Shown: piece after piece, positions 44,078 to 57,232 of the stretch
Position numbering within the stretch: the stretch's first letter is position 1
Layout: every line of letters starts with the position of its first letter
NCBI RefSeq assembly: GCF_021375795.1
Contig: NZ_JAEIOI010000001.1
Span: 496,001 to 560,000, forward strand
DNA from: Pseudomonas anguilliseptica
GTDB lineage: Bacteria > Pseudomonadota > Gammaproteobacteria > Pseudomonadales > Pseudomonadaceae
Direction of reading: 5' to 3'
DNA: 64,000 nucleotides
Notes under the pieces: model-generated
Databases searched by the model: none
Told to the model about the DNA's origin: nothing
The model's input: only the letters and a program-made list of their open reading frames with translations
Made by a program: the position numbers and the translations under genes

Positions 44078-45517
44078 TCAGTACTGCGAGTTGCTGCGCA
44101 GCTGTGCCTCGGCAGCCTTGGCCAGGTCCGGCGGGAGGAAGTCTTCATCCGGGTTGTAGTCGGATTTCAGGTACTGCTCCAGGGCGTTGAGGTCGTCCGG
44201 GCTGAGGGTGCCGGCGGCCTGTTTCAGGCGCAGGTTGTTGAGGATGTAGTCGTAGCGTGCGTTGTTGTAGTTGCGCACCGAGCTGTACAGCTGGCGCTGG
44301 GCGTCGAGCACGTCAACGATGTTGCGCGTACCGACCTGATAGCCGATTTCGGTGGCTTCCAGGGCGCTCTGGTTAGAGATGATCGACTGCTTGCGCGCCT
44401 GCACGGTTTCCACGTCGGTATTCACCGCGCGGTGCAGGTTGCGGGTGTTCTGCACCACTTGGCGACGCAGGCTTTCACGCAGTTGCTCGGTCTGGTTCAG
44501 GCGCTGGTAGGACTCGCGCACCTGGGAGCTGGTCAGGCCGCCGCTGTAGATCGGGATATTTAGTTGCAGGCCGATTGTGCGTTGCTCGACGTCGCCGCTG
44601 AAGCGGTTGACGGTGGCGGCGTTGTTGCTGAAACCAAGGCTGTCGTTGTCGCCTTTCTGGTAGCTGGCCACCGCGTCCAGGGTCGGCGCATGGCCGGATT
44701 TACGCTGGCGCAGGGTTTCTTCGGCGGCATCGACGGCGTAGTTGCTGGCCTGCAGATTGAGGTTCTGCGCGGCGGCGGTATCGACCCAGGCCTTGGCGTC
44801 GTTCGGCGTCGGGGCGAGGATCGGCAGGCTGTGCTCGATGCCTTCCAGCGCGCTGAAGTCGCGGTTGGTCAGGGTGGTCAGGGCCTGGAAGGCATCTTCT
44901 ACCTGGCGCAGGGCGATGATGCGGTTGGCGCGGGCGGTGTCGAAACCGGCCTGGGCTTCCAGCACGTCGGTTTTGTCCGAGAGGCCGACATCAAAGCGCT
45001 CGTTGGCCTGGTCCAGCTGGCGCTTGAAAGCCGCTTCTTCAGCCTTGGTCGAAGCCAGGTTGTCCTGCGCGCGCAGCACGGCGAAGTAGGCTTCAGCACT
45101 TTGCAGAATCAGGTTCTGTTCGGTGGCCGACAGCTCCAGCACGGCTTGTTCGTTGCTGGCTTTGGCCGCCTGCAACTGGAACCAGCGATCAGCGCGGAAC
45201 AGCGGCTGGCTCAGGTTGGCCTGGTACACGGTGCCGCTGCGCGAGCTGGTGATGGCTGGCGAGTCGACCTGGGTGCGGGTGTCGCTCAGGTTGGCCCCGG
45301 CAGACAGGTTTGGCAGCAGGCCGGCGCGGGCCTGGGGCACCACTTCACTGCGCGCTTCATAATCAGCACGGGCGGCGGCCAGGTCGGCGTTGTTGGCGGC
45401 GGCTTCCTGGTAAACCGTGATCAGGTCAGTTTTGGTGGACAGCGGGGCTTGTTCAGCCCAGGCCATTGCGTTGGACGCGGCGGCCACGGCGATAGCCAGA
45501 GAGAGTCTGCGCAACAT
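44078..45517 (-). CDS. tolC: TolC family outer membrane efflux channel protein
   Basis: A 479-residue outer membrane channel precursor with a Sec signal peptide (MLRRLSLAIAVAAASNAMAWA). It has the two OEP repeats of the TolC family (about 30-230 and 240-450), rich in long coiled helices: DLITVYQEAAANNADLAAARADYEAR, and GTRNIVDVLDAQRQLYSSVRNYNNARYDYILNNLRLKQAAGTLSPDDL. TolC trimers connect tripartite pumps and type I secretion systems to the outside. No pump or adaptor gene is adjacent, so it likely serves several systems. Divergent from thiC across 423 bases. Confidence 0.94.
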   Translation of the reverse strand: MLRRLSLAIAVAAASNAMAWAEQAPLSTKTDLITVYQEAAANNADLAAARADYEARSEVVPQARAGLLPNLSAGANLSDTRTQVDSPAITSSRSGTVYQANLSQPLFRADRWFQLQAAKASNEQAVLELSATEQNLILQSAEAYFAVLRAQDNLASTKAEEAAFKRQLDQANERFDVGLSDKTDVLEAQAGFDTARANRIIALRQVEDAFQALTTLTNRDFSALEGIEHSLPILAPTPNDAKAWVDTAAAQNLNLQASNYAVDAAEETLRQRKSGHAPTLDAVASYQKGDNDSLGFSNNAATVNRFSGDVEQRTIGLQLNIPIYSGGLTSSQVRESYQRLNQTEQLRESLRRQVVQNTRNLHRAVNTDVETVQARKQSIISNQSALEATEIGYQVGTRNIVDVLDAQRQLYSSVRNYNNARYDYILNNLRLKQAAGTLSPDDLNALEQYLKSDYNPDEDFLPPDLAKAAEAQLRSNSQY

Positions 45518-45608
45518 TAGGGGAAATCCTGAATTTGGCGGTAATCGACAAGGCTAAGGGGCCGTGCCTAGGGGGTCAAGGGCAGTTATGGCGGCTGTAG
45601 TGTAGTTT

Positions 45609-45637
45609 GCAACAAGCTATGTTGCCTGGGTGCAACA
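45609..45637. promoter_or_regulatory. Alternating GCAACA/TGTTGC array upstream of tolC
   Basis: GCAACA (45609), TGTTGC (45620) and GCAACA (45632), alternately oriented and spaced 11 and 12 bp, about one helical turn. It lies 92 bases from the tolC start in the tolC-thiC spacer; an operator is plausible. Confidence 0.4.
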
Positions 45638-45649
45638 ATCCGGGTGTCG

Positions 45650-45675
45650 GCGTCGGATTCGTCATTATCCGACGC
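45650..45675. promoter_or_regulatory. Perfect 9-8-9 inverted repeat in the tolC-thiC spacer
   Basis: GCGTCGGAT, eight bases, ATCCGACGC. A 26-bp two-fold symmetric element in the size range of a dimer operator, 133 bases from the tolC start and about 70 bases before the TPP riboswitch. A hairpin is the alternative reading. Confidence 0.5.
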
Positions 45676-45702
45676 ATGGGTCATGAATATTTGACTCGCG
45701 GG

Positions 45703-45731
45703 TTGGTTTTATTGTCCGGGGTTGATTAGAC
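45703..45731 (+). promoter_or_regulatory. Candidate promoter for thiC
   Basis: TTGGTT (45703) and TTAGAC (45726) with 17-bp spacing and a TG extension before the -10. It would start transcription just ahead of the riboswitch. Elements are weak matches. Confidence 0.35.
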
Positions 45732-45743
45732 TGGCCAGGTTCT

Positions 45744-47824
<2,081 letters not shown>

Positions 47825-47872
47825 AGGGGCTTTTGCTAGGCAATTTTGCGTAGCAGTATGAGCGTAACCAGG

Positions 47873-47897
47873 ACGGGCCTTCGGGCCCGTTTCTGTT
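47873..47897 (+). terminator. Terminator after thiC
   Basis: ACGGGCC-TTCG-GGCCCGT, a 7-bp stem with a UUCG tetraloop, then TTCTGTT. It lies 48 bases after the thiC stop and just before nudF. Confidence 0.8.
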
Positions 47898-47912
47898 AAT
47901 GATGGGGGCGTT

Positions 47913-48512
47913 ATGCAACGAGATGATGTTGAAGTGATCGCGCGTGAGGCCTGCTTTAGCGGCTTCTATAAGCTCGATCGGCTGCGTTTGCGCCATCGCC
48001 AGTTTGCCGGTGGCATGGGGCCTACGCTGACCCGTGAGCTGTTCGTGCGCCACGATGCAGTGTGCGTGCTGCCCTACGATCCGCAGCGCGATTGCGTGGT
48101 GCTGATCGAACAGTTCCGCGTCGGTGCGCTGGATAAAAGCCCCAATCCCTGGCTGCTTGAGCTGGTCGCCGGTTTGATCGACAAGGACGAAGAGCCCGAG
48201 GAGGTCGCCCGTCGCGAAGCCGTCGAGGAAGCCAATCTGCAGCTGACCTCGCTGTGGCCGATTACCCAGTATTACCCGTCGCCGGGCGGCTCGGATGAGC
48301 GCGTGCATCTGTTCGTTGGGCGTTGCAGCAGTGAAGGTGCCGGTGGCGTGCATGGTCTGGCCGAAGAAGGCGAGGACATCCGGGTCCAGGTGATGCCGCT
48401 GGAAGATGCGCTGGCCGCCGTGCGCGACGGACGTATCGATAACGCCGCGAGCATCATCGCCCTGCAATGGCTGGCACTGAACCGTGATGAAGTGCGGGGA
48501 ATGTGGTCGTGA
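47913..48512 (+). CDS. nudF: ADP-ribose pyrophosphatase (Nudix)
   Basis: A 199-residue Nudix hydrolase that splits ADP-ribose into AMP and ribose 5-phosphate. The Nudix box is GLIDKDEEPEEVARREAVEEANL (GX5EX7REUXEE), with Asn where the last Gly is usual. The NudF-type loop follows: YYPSPGGSDERVHLFVG. The DUF1249 gene overlaps its 3' end and cpdA comes next, the conserved order in Pseudomonas and E. coli relatives (nudF-yqiB-cpdA-yqiA-parE). Confidence 0.92.
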   Translation: MQRDDVEVIAREACFSGFYKLDRLRLRHRQFAGGMGPTLTRELFVRHDAVCVLPYDPQRDCVVLIEQFRVGALDKSPNPWLLELVAGLIDKDEEPEEVARREAVEEANLQLTSLWPITQYYPSPGGSDERVHLFVGRCSSEGAGGVHGLAEEGEDIRVQVMPLEDALAAVRDGRIDNAASIIALQWLALNRDEVRGMWS

Positions 48513-48967
48513 ATCTGTTGCGCGAGCGCTATCGGGTCGACCTGGTCGAGCTGCAAGCGGCTTGCGAGGCCAACTATGCACGCCTGATGCAGCTGCTACC
48601 GGCCATGCGCGATGGCCCAACAGCTCAGCCGCAAGCGCGTCGTGTGGCCTTGAGTCAGGGCGAACAGCAGCTGGGTGTATTAGCCCTGCAAGTGCTGGAA
48701 ACCTGTCCCTATACCTCGACCATAGAAGTGCGCCAGGAGCACAGCCTGCCCTGGTTGCCGGTACCCCAGCTGGAAGTGCGCGTGTACCACGATGCGCGCA
48801 TGGCCGAAGTGGTCGGCGCGCAGCGCGCCCGGCGTTTTCGCGGCATCTATCCCTACCCCAATGCCGACATGCATCAGCCCGATGAGAAGACCCAGCTCAA
48901 CCTGTTTCTGGGGGAGTGGCTGAGCCATTGCCTGGCTTGTGGTCATGAGTTGGAACCGGTTCGCTAG
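48509..48967 (+). CDS. DUF1249 domain protein (YqiB family)
   Basis: A 152-residue protein of the YqiB/DUF1249 family: YRVDLVELQAACEANYARLMQLLP, TSTIEVRQEHSLPWLPVPQLEVRVYHDARMAEVV, then YPYPNADMHQPDEKTQLNLFLGEWLSHCL. Function unknown; always near nudF and cpdA. I use the GTG at 48509, with GGGGA eight bases upstream and a 4-base overlap with nudF (GTGA); a GTG two codons earlier is too close to that site. Confidence 0.88.
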   Translation: MNLLRERYRVDLVELQAACEANYARLMQLLPAMRDGPTAQPQARRVALSQGEQQLGVLALQVLETCPYTSTIEVRQEHSLPWLPVPQLEVRVYHDARMAEVVGAQRARRFRGIYPYPNADMHQPDEKTQLNLFLGEWLSHCLACGHELEPVR

Positions 48968-49141
48968 GTTTTTCTCCGTCCCTGCCGATAGCCTGTTGCA
49001 GGCGCATCTCACCGGGACGCGCTAGCCTTAAGGCGGGCGCTGGATTTACAGCGGGCGTTCTGTGATCTATTCCCCTTTCACGGGTTTACCGGCCGCAGGG
49101 CTAGCCACCATAATTCACGCATTCCGCTCAAGGAGAAGGTC

Positions 49142-49963
49142 TTGCCGGGCGCGCCGATTAAAACCACTGCTGTTGATCGCTCGGTACTGCTGGTGCAGTT
49201 GTCCGACAGTCACCTGTTTGCCGACGGCACGGGCAAGCTGCTGGGCATGGACACCCAGGACAGTTTGCAGCGGGTGATCGAGCGTGTGCTGCTGGAGCAA
49301 CCGCAGATCGACCTGATCCTGGCCAGCGGCGATCTGTCCCAGGACGGAAGCGAGGCGTCCTATCAGCGTTTTCTTGAGATGACCGCTTCTATCCCCGCGC
49401 CGGCGCGCTGGTTCCCTGGCAATCATGATGAAGTGCCGGCGATGCAGGCCGCCTGCGTTGGCAGTGATCTGCTCGAACCGGTGGTTGATCTGGGCAACTG
49501 GCGCGTGACTCTGCTGGACTCTTCGATCCCCGGTGCGGTGCCCGGCTACCTCAGCGATCAGCAACTGGCCTTGCTGGAACGTGCACTCAGCGAAGCGCCG
49601 GAGCGTCATCACCTGATCTGCCTGCACCACCATCCGGTGTCCATCGGCTGCAAATGGATGGAGCCCATTGGCCTGCGTAATCCGGATGCCCTGTTTTCCG
49701 TACTGGAGCGTTTCAGTCAGGTGCGAGCAGTGCTCTGGGGGCATATTCATCAGGAGCTTGATCAACAACGCGGCCCGATCCGTCTGTTGGCCTCGCCCTC
49801 TACTTGTGTGCAGTTCGCCCCGGGTAGCGAGGAGTTTCAAGTGGACACCACGGCGCCTGGCTATCGCTGGTTGCGCCTGTTCGATGACGGTCGCCTGGAA
49901 ACCGGGGTCTCGCGGGTGACCGGGATCAAGTTCGAAATCGATTACACCATCAAAGGCTATTAA
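49142..49963 (+). CDS. cpdA: 3',5'-cyclic AMP phosphodiesterase CpdA
   Basis: A 273-residue calcineurin-type metallophosphoesterase that hydrolyses cAMP and so tunes Vfr/Crp signalling. The metal motifs are complete: LSDSHLF, ASGDLSQDG, PGNHDE, CLHHHP and LWGHIH. The start is a TTG at 49142 behind a strong AAGGAGAAGG. The 174 bases upstream hold no other gene; I saw no clear promoter there. The TTG may keep expression low. Confidence 0.93.
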   Translation: MPGAPIKTTAVDRSVLLVQLSDSHLFADGTGKLLGMDTQDSLQRVIERVLLEQPQIDLILASGDLSQDGSEASYQRFLEMTASIPAPARWFPGNHDEVPAMQAACVGSDLLEPVVDLGNWRVTLLDSSIPGAVPGYLSDQQLALLERALSEAPERHHLICLHHHPVSIGCKWMEPIGLRNPDALFSVLERFSQVRAVLWGHIHQELDQQRGPIRLLASPSTCVQFAPGSEEFQVDTTAPGYRWLRLFDDGRLETGVSRVTGIKFEIDYTIKGY

Positions 49964-49980
49964 GGCGTTTGCAGTGCTCG

Positions 49981-50017
49981 GCTAACCGGTTGCAGCCGGC
50001 CGCCGCAACCGGTTAGC
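49981..50017. repeat. Large perfect inverted repeat between cpdA and yqiA
   Basis: GCTAACCGGTTGC (49981-49993), an 11-base GC-rich loop, GCAACCGGTTAGC (50005-50017): a 13-bp perfect stem, each arm itself holding the palindrome AACCGGTT. It ends ten bases before the yqiA ATG and has no T-run. Confidence 0.55.
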
Positions 50018-50027
50018 CTCCCGCCCC

Positions 50028-50639
50028 ATGATCGCATCCATTCTTTATATCCACGGGCTTAACAGCTCGCCGGTCTCGCTCAAGGCCAGCCGGTTATGCC
50101 GCGCCATGGACCAGCTGGGGCTGGCCGCACAGTTGCGCGTGCCGGCGCTGCATCACCACCCGCGCCAGGCGATGGCCCAGCTTGAGGCGTTGGTTGCCGA
50201 GCTGGGGCGCCCCGTGCTGGTTGGCAGCTCGCTGGGCGGCTACTATGCCACCCACCTGGCCGAACGCCATGGCTTGCCGGCACTGCTGATCAACCCCGCC
50301 GTGCGCCCGCACCTGCGCTTCGATGGCTACCTGGGGCCGCAGAAAAACTATTACAGCGATGAAACCTGGGAACTGACCGCCGACCACGTCACGGCCCTGG
50401 CTGAGCTGGATGTAGCATGCTTGCAAGACCCCGCGCGCTATCAGGTATGGCTGCAGACCGCCGATGAAACCCTCGATTATCGCGATGCCGAACGTTACTA
50501 CCGGCACGCCGCCCTGCGTATTCAGGCAGGGGGTGACCATGGTTTCCAGGGCTTTGCCGAACGCTTGCCAATGCTTTTTGCTTTCGCCGGTATTCCCCGC
50601 CATCTGTGGCAGGATATCGACTTTTCCGCTCTCAATTGA
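50028..50639 (+). CDS. yqiA: YqiA family alpha/beta-hydrolase (esterase)
   Basis: A 203-residue alpha/beta hydrolase: ILYIHGLNSSPVSLKA (oxyanion region), LVGSSLGGYYATHLAERHG with the nucleophile Ser, LQTADETLDY for the acid, and GGDHGFQGF for the His. E. coli YqiA has esterase activity on short acyl chains; the physiological substrate is unknown. Located between cpdA and parE, as in E. coli, with 15 bases to parE. Confidence 0.9.
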   Translation: MIASILYIHGLNSSPVSLKASRLCRAMDQLGLAAQLRVPALHHHPRQAMAQLEALVAELGRPVLVGSSLGGYYATHLAERHGLPALLINPAVRPHLRFDGYLGPQKNYYSDETWELTADHVTALAELDVACLQDPARYQVWLQTADETLDYRDAERYYRHAALRIQAGGDHGFQGFAERLPMLFAFAGIPRHLWQDIDFSALN

Positions 50640-52552
<1,913 letters not shown>

Positions 52553-52553
<1 letters not shown>

Positions 52554-53536
52554 TGCAGCGCTTGCTGGCTGCATGCCTGCTGTTCTGTGCGCCTTTGCTG
52601 AGTGCCGCTGCGGCGTTGGAAGAGCTGCAACTGCTCAACGAGCGGCCGGTAGAGGGCGTCAGTGGCGGCAATCTCTCGGGGCTGGCCTGGTGCGACAGCG
52701 CGCTGTGGGTGGTATCCGACCGTGATGACCGGCAGATCTACCGTTTGACCGGGCAGGATACGCAGTGGCAGGCCACGGCCGAGCCTTTTGTTGCGCCGCC
52801 CCCGCCGGATGTCCGGCTGCCCTGGGGGCTGCGTATGCGCAGTTGGCTGGCCGGGCTGGTGCGCGGTGGCGAGCTGGATTTCGAAGGCCTGAGCTGCGAC
52901 GCCGCAGGCAACCGCTACCTGGTCAGTGAGGCGCATGCCGCCGTGTTGCAATTGCCGGTGATGGGTGAGCCGAACTGGCTCAAACTGCCTCAGGGCTTGG
53001 TGCGCCAGGCGCGGGCCAGCGGCATGCTGCTGCATCACAACTCGCTGTTTGAAGGGGTTGCCGTGGATCCTGCAGGCGAGCGCCTGTACCTGGCCGCCGA
53101 GCGCATGCGTCGCGGGTTGCTGGTGGTGCACAAACAGCGCGCCACTTGGCGCTGCACTGGCGGTTGCGTGCTGTTCAGCGAGGCTGGCAGCGAAGCCGGG
53201 CCGGAGCAACTGGGCAGCAAGGCGCAGCCGCGGGATTTTTCCGGGCTGGCGTTTTATAACGAAAAACTCTTCACCCTGGAGCGTCAGGCGCACCGTATCT
53301 GTCGGCGCAACCTGAGCAATGGCCAGGCCGAGAAGTGCTGGTCGTTTGCCGCCGAAGCGCTGACCCCGGAGCGTCGTTACCCGCCATCCTACGGCCTGGC
53401 CGAAGCGCTGTGGGTGGATCAGGACGGTGCCTGGGTCGGTGTCGACAACGGCCGTTTCAGCCGCACCGACGGTGAGTCGCGGCCGATCATCTGGCAGTTT
53501 GCCGCGCCGAAAGGCGGCTGGGGCAGCAAGCCGTGA
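52553..53536 (+). CDS. Secreted esterase-like (phytase-like) beta-propeller protein
   Basis: A 327-residue protein with a signal peptide (MQRLLAACLLFCAPLLSAAAA). Repeating blades such as GGNLSGLAWCDSALWVVSDRDDRQIYRL, ELDFEGLSCDAAGNRYLVSEAHA, LFEGVAVDPAGERLYLAAERM and FSGLAFYNEKLFTLERQAH match the 'esterase-like activity of phytase' family. Activity and substrate are unproven. Four cysteines could pair in the periplasm. It is translationally coupled to parE and to the retropepsin gene, matching PA4966 in P. aeruginosa. Confidence 0.8.
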
Positions 53537-54057
53537 GTGAACAGCCCGCTGGCAAGCGCGCCGGCCGAGTGATGCTGGTGCTGGCCTGGGGGGCTGCCTT
53601 GCTGTTGGCCACGCAGTTCTTTGCCGACTGGGAAGAGGGCCGTCGCAACCCCAACCGTGCGCCTGAGTCGCAGCATGGCAACGGTTATGTCGAGGTAAAC
53701 CTGGCCAGTGGCCGGCAGGGGCACTACATGGCTGGCGGCAAGATCAATGGCGAGGCGGTGACCTTTCTCCTCGACACCGGTGCCACCCAGGTGGCGGTGC
53801 CTACCGAGGTGGCGCAGCGTCTGGGTTTGCAAGCCGGCGCAGCGATCACCATCAGCACGGCCAATGGCCGCGCCACAGCGCACCGCACTCGCCTGGCTCG
53901 TCTGGAACTGGGCGATATCGTCCTGACCGACGTAGAGGCTTTGATCGCCCCCGGCATGGGCGGCGATGACGTATTACTGGGCATGAGCGCCCTGAAACAA
54001 CTCGAATTTACCCAGCGCGGCGGCACCTTGGTGCTGCGCCAATCCACCTTGCAATGA
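53533..54057 (+). CDS. Retropepsin-like aspartic protease (TIGR02281 type), membrane anchored
   Basis: A 174-residue protein with one N-terminal membrane helix ([21 protein letters not shown]), then a periplasmic clan-AA domain. The single catalytic motif is [15 protein letters not shown] (Asp near residue 81), with [24 protein letters not shown] as the second conserved block, so a dimer would be needed for activity. Substrate unknown. The start is a GTG overlapping the previous stop (GTGA). It ends seven bases before parC. Confidence 0.85.
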   Translation: MSEQPAGKRAGRVMLVLAWGAALLLATQFFADWEEGRRNPNRAPESQHGNGYVEVNLASGRQGHYMAGGKINGEAVTFLLDTGATQVAVPTEVAQRLGLQAGAAITISTANGRATAHRTRLARLELGDIVLTDVEALIAPGMGGDDVLLGMSALKQLEFTQRGGTLVLRQSTLQ

Positions 54058-54064
54058 GGCACGC

Positions 54065-56323
54065 ATGAGCGAACCCCTCGATTTGAGCCTGGACGGTGTA
54101 GAGCGCCGTTCCCTTGCCGACTTCACCGAGCAGGCTTACCTCAACTATTCCATGTACGTGATCATGGACCGCGCCCTGCCGCATATCGGCGACGGCCTGA
54201 AACCCGTGCAGCGGCGCATTGTCTACGCCATGAGCGAGCTGGGCCTGGACGCCGACTCCAAACACAAGAAATCGGCACGTACCGTCGGCGACGTGCTCGG
54301 TAAGTTTCACCCGCACGGCGACAGCGCTTGCTACGAAGCCATGGTGCTGATGGCGCAGCCATTCAGTTACCGCTACACCCTGGTCGACGGCCAGGGCAAC
54401 TGGGGTGCACCGGACGATCCGAAATCCTTCGCCGCCATGCGCTATACCGAGGCGCGCCTGTCGCGTTACTCGGAAGTGCTGCTCACCGAGCTGGGTCAGG
54501 GCACGGTGGACTGGGTGCCGAACTTCGACGGCACCCTGAATGAGCCGGCCACGCTGCCGGCACGCCTGCCCAACCTGCTGCTCAATGGCACCACCGGCAT
54601 CGCCGTGGGCATGGCCACCGACGTGCCGCCACACAACCTTCGCGAAGTGGCAGCGGCCTGCGTTCGCTTGCTGGATCAGCCGGATGCCACGGTCGAGCAG
54701 CTCTGCGAACATGTGCTCGGTCCGGACTTCCCTACCGAGGCGGAAGTCATCACTCCGCGTAGCGACCTGCTGAAAATCTATGAAACCGGCCGGGGTTCGG
54801 TGCGCATGCGCGCCGTGTACCGCATCGAAGACGGCGATATCGTGGTCACCGCGCTGCCGCATCAGGTCTCCGGGGCCAAGGTGCTGGAGCAGATTGCCGC
54901 GCAGATGCAGGCCAAGAAGCTACCAATGGTCGCCGACCTGCGTGATGAGTCTGACCACGAAAACCCGTGCCGCATCGTCATCATCCCGCGCTCCAACCGC
55001 GTCGATGCCGATGAACTGATGACCCACCTGTTTGCCACCACCGAGCTGGAGTCCAGCTACCGGGTCAACACCAACGTCATTGGTCTGGATGGCAAGCCGC
55101 AGGTGAAGAACCTGCGTCAGCTGCTGCGCGAATGGCTGGAATACCGCGTGGGCACAGTACGCCGGCGCCTGCAGTTCCGCCTGGACAAGGTGGAGAAACG
55201 TCTGCACCTGTTGGAAGGTTTGCTGGTGGCCTTCCTCAACCTGGATGAAGTGATTCATATCATCCGCACTGAAGATCAGCCCAAACCAGTGCTAATGGAG
55301 CGTTTCGGCCTGACCGACGTGCAAGCCGATTACATCCTCGACACCCGCCTGCGTCAGCTCGCGCGTCTGGAAGAAATGAAGATCCGCGGCGAGCAGGACG
55401 AGCTGGCCAAGGAGCGCGCCAAGCTGCTGGCCCTGCTCGGCAGTGAGGCCAAGCTGAAGAAGCTGGTGCGGGACGAAATCATCAAGGATGCCGAAACCTA
55501 CGGTGATGATCGCCGCTCGCCAATTGTGGCCCGTGCCGAAGCCCGTGCCCTGTCTGAAACCGAGCTGCTGCCGACCGAGCCGGTGACTGTTGTAGTGTCC
55601 GAGAAGGGCTGGGTACGCTGTGCCAAAGGCCACGATATCGATGCCACCGGGCTGTCCTACAAGGCCGGCGATGGTTTCAAGGTTGCTGCGCCCGGACGCT
55701 CGAACCAGTACGCGGTGTTTATCGACTCCACCGGGCGCAGTTATTCGCTGGCGGCGCATACCTTGCCTTCGGCGCGCGGCCAGGGCGAGCCACTGACCGG
55801 CCGCCTGACGCCGCCGCCGGGCGCGACCTTCGAATGTGTGCTGTTGCCGGATGACAGCGCGCTGTACGTGATCGCCTCTGACGCGGGCTACGGCTTTGTG
55901 GTCAAGGGTGAAGACCTGCAAGCCAAGAACAAGGCAGGCAAAGCCCTGCTTAGCCTGCCGGCTGGCGCCCTGGTGGTGCCGCCGAAAGCGCTGGCTAATC
56001 GTGAGGAAGACTGGCTGGCGGCGGTCACCACCGAAGGTCGTCTGCTGCTGTTCCCGGTGCGTGACCTGCCACAGCTGGGCAAAGGCAAGGGCAACAAGAT
56101 CATCGGCATCCCTGGTGAGCGGGTTGCGTCGCGTGAGGAATACCTCACCGATCTGGCCGTGCTGCCGGTCGGCGCGACGCTGGTATTGCAGGCCGGCAAG
56201 CGTACCCTGTCGCTGAAAGCCGATGACCTGGAGCACTACAAGGGCGAGCGCGGCCGGCGCGGCAACAAGCTGCCGCGCGGCTTCCAGCGTGTCGACAGCC
56301 TGCTGGTCGAGGTTCAGGGCTAG
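54065..56323 (+). CDS. parC: DNA topoisomerase IV subunit A
   Basis: A 752-residue DNA-breaking subunit. The quinolone-resistance region reads [14 protein letters not shown] with Ser87 and Glu91, the susceptible wild-type state. The catalytic Tyr127 is in [35 protein letters not shown] and the coiled-coil [30 protein letters not shown] follow; the C-terminal beta-pinwheel starts near residue 500. It follows the retropepsin gene with GAGGCACGC upstream. Confidence 0.97.
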   Translation: MSEPLDLSLDGVERRSLADFTEQAYLNYSMYVIMDRALPHIGDGLKPVQRRIVYAMSELGLDADSKHKKSARTVGDVLGKFHPHGDSACYEAMVLMAQPFSYRYTLVDGQGNWGAPDDPKSFAAMRYTEARLSRYSEVLLTELGQGTVDWVPNFDGTLNEPATLPARLPNLLLNGTTGIAVGMATDVPPHNLREVAAACVRLLDQPDATVEQLCEHVLGPDFPTEAEVITPRSDLLKIYETGRGSVRMRAVYRIEDGDIVVTALPHQVSGAKVLEQIAAQMQAKKLPMVADLRDESDHENPCRIVIIPRSNRVDADELMTHLFATTELESSYRVNTNVIGLDGKPQVKNLRQLLREWLEYRVGTVRRRLQFRLDKVEKRLHLLEGLLVAFLNLDEVIHIIRTEDQPKPVLMERFGLTDVQADYILDTRLRQLARLEEMKIRGEQDELAKERAKLLALLGSEAKLKKLVRDEIIKDAETYGDDRRSPIVARAEARALSETELLPTEPVTVVVSEKGWVRCAKGHDIDATGLSYKAGDGFKVAAPGRSNQYAVFIDSTGRSYSLAAHTLPSARGQGEPLTGRLTPPPGATFECVLLPDDSALYVIASDAGYGFVVKGEDLQAKNKAGKALLSLPAGALVVPPKALANREEDWLAAVTTEGRLLLFPVRDLPQLGKGKGNKIIGIPGERVASREEYLTDLAVLPVGATLVLQAGKRTLSLKADDLEHYKGERGRRGNKLPRGFQRVDSLLVEVQG

Positions 56324-56391
56324 CGGATGCATGCGGCTACAGTGTCGCGCTGGAGTCGCGCGTGGCTTTCAAGGATGATACGCAGCCGCAA

Positions 56392-56416
56392 GGCGGGTCG
56401 TGGTAAGCGACCCGCC
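56392..56416 (+). terminator. Hairpin after parC
   Basis: GGCGGGTCG-TGGTAAG-CGACCCGCC, a 9-bp perfect stem 69 bases after parC and 51 before the lipoprotein start. No T-run; a Rho-assisted terminator or leader element. Confidence 0.4.
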
Positions 56417-56466
56417 GGCACCTAATAGGTATGCACGCCGGTGGTTCTGCCGGCTGGATGAGTGAG

Positions 56467-57174
56467 ATGACTGCACTGCGTTTCCCCGCAATTCTGCTGC
56501 TGGCGGGCGTGCTCGGCCTGGCCGGCTGTACCCGTTATCAGCAAACGCCGCTGTACCAACTGGACAGTGGCAATATCCGCGTGCCAGCGGCCGAGCAGGG
56601 TGTGGCTGTGCTGATTGGGCCGGTGGCGATTGCCGATTACCTGCAGCGTGAAGCCCTGTTGCAGCGTCAGGCCGATGGCAGCCTGACCGCCGCCGAGGAT
56701 GCGCGTTGGGCCGGTAGCCTGGCGGCCGAGATCGACCAGCAGCTTTTACGTCAGCTGGCTTCGCGTCTGGACAGCCAGCGTCTGGTGCTGGCGCCTGCCA
56801 CTGCCGGCTTTGTTCCGCAGGTGCGCCTGGGCTTGTCGATTACCCGTCTGGATTCTGGCCCGCAGCGCCCGGCCGTGCTGGAAGCGCAGTGGCGCCTGGC
56901 CGGGGCGGACGGCAAGCTGCTGGATGGCCGTCTGGTGCGCCTGGAAGAGGCTCACAGCGGCAGTATTGTGGATCAGGTGAGGGCGCAGAGCCTGGTGCTG
57001 CAACAGTTGGTCGAGCAGCTGGCTGACGCTGTGCAAACCCATGGCAAGCCCGCACCAGTGGCCACTCCCGCGCCCGCGCGCAAACCGGCGCCGGCCAAAC
57101 CGGCAGCGCCCGCCGTACCCCGTATACCGGTGGCTGAGCCGATTCGCAGCGAAGGCGAAGTGTTCCGCTTCTAG
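56467..57174 (+). CDS. PqiC-like lipoprotein (ABC-type transport auxiliary lipoprotein)
   Basis: A 235-residue predicted outer membrane lipoprotein: MTALRFPAILLLAGVLGLAGC with lipobox LAGC, Cys at 21. The family segment YQLDSGNIRVP...VAVLIGPVAIADYLQREALLQR and the SRLDSQRLVLAP region resemble PqiC/YmbA, which work with MCE-type lipid transporters. The C-terminus is a Pro/Ala/Lys-rich tail (about 200-225). No pqiA or pqiB is adjacent. ATG 56458 is an alternative start; I prefer 56467 for the better Shine-Dalgarno spacing. Confidence 0.78.
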   Translation: MTALRFPAILLLAGVLGLAGCTRYQQTPLYQLDSGNIRVPAAEQGVAVLIGPVAIADYLQREALLQRQADGSLTAAEDARWAGSLAAEIDQQLLRQLASRLDSQRLVLAPATAGFVPQVRLGLSITRLDSGPQRPAVLEAQWRLAGADGKLLDGRLVRLEEAHSGSIVDQVRAQSLVLQQLVEQLADAVQTHGKPAPVATPAPARKPAPAKPAAPAVPRIPVAEPIRSEGEVFRF

Positions 57175-57188
57175 CAATACGCCATAAC

Positions 57189-57226
57189 CCCATAAAAAAC
57201 CCGCCGATTGGCGGGTTTTTTATGGG
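57189..57226. terminator. Strong bidirectional terminator
   Basis: A 17-bp perfect stem: CCCATAAAAAACCCGCC (57189-57205), GATT loop, GGCGGGTTTTTTATGGG (57210-57226). The embedded A6 and T6 tracts give T-runs on both strands for the convergent lipoprotein and Smp-like genes. Confidence 0.92.
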
Positions 57227-57232
57227 CGCTGA

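Noticed and set aside
48968..49141. Possible small RNA or promoter region before cpdA
   Set aside because: I saw no convincing -10/-35 pair, terminator or conserved RNA motif beyond the cpdA Shine-Dalgarno.
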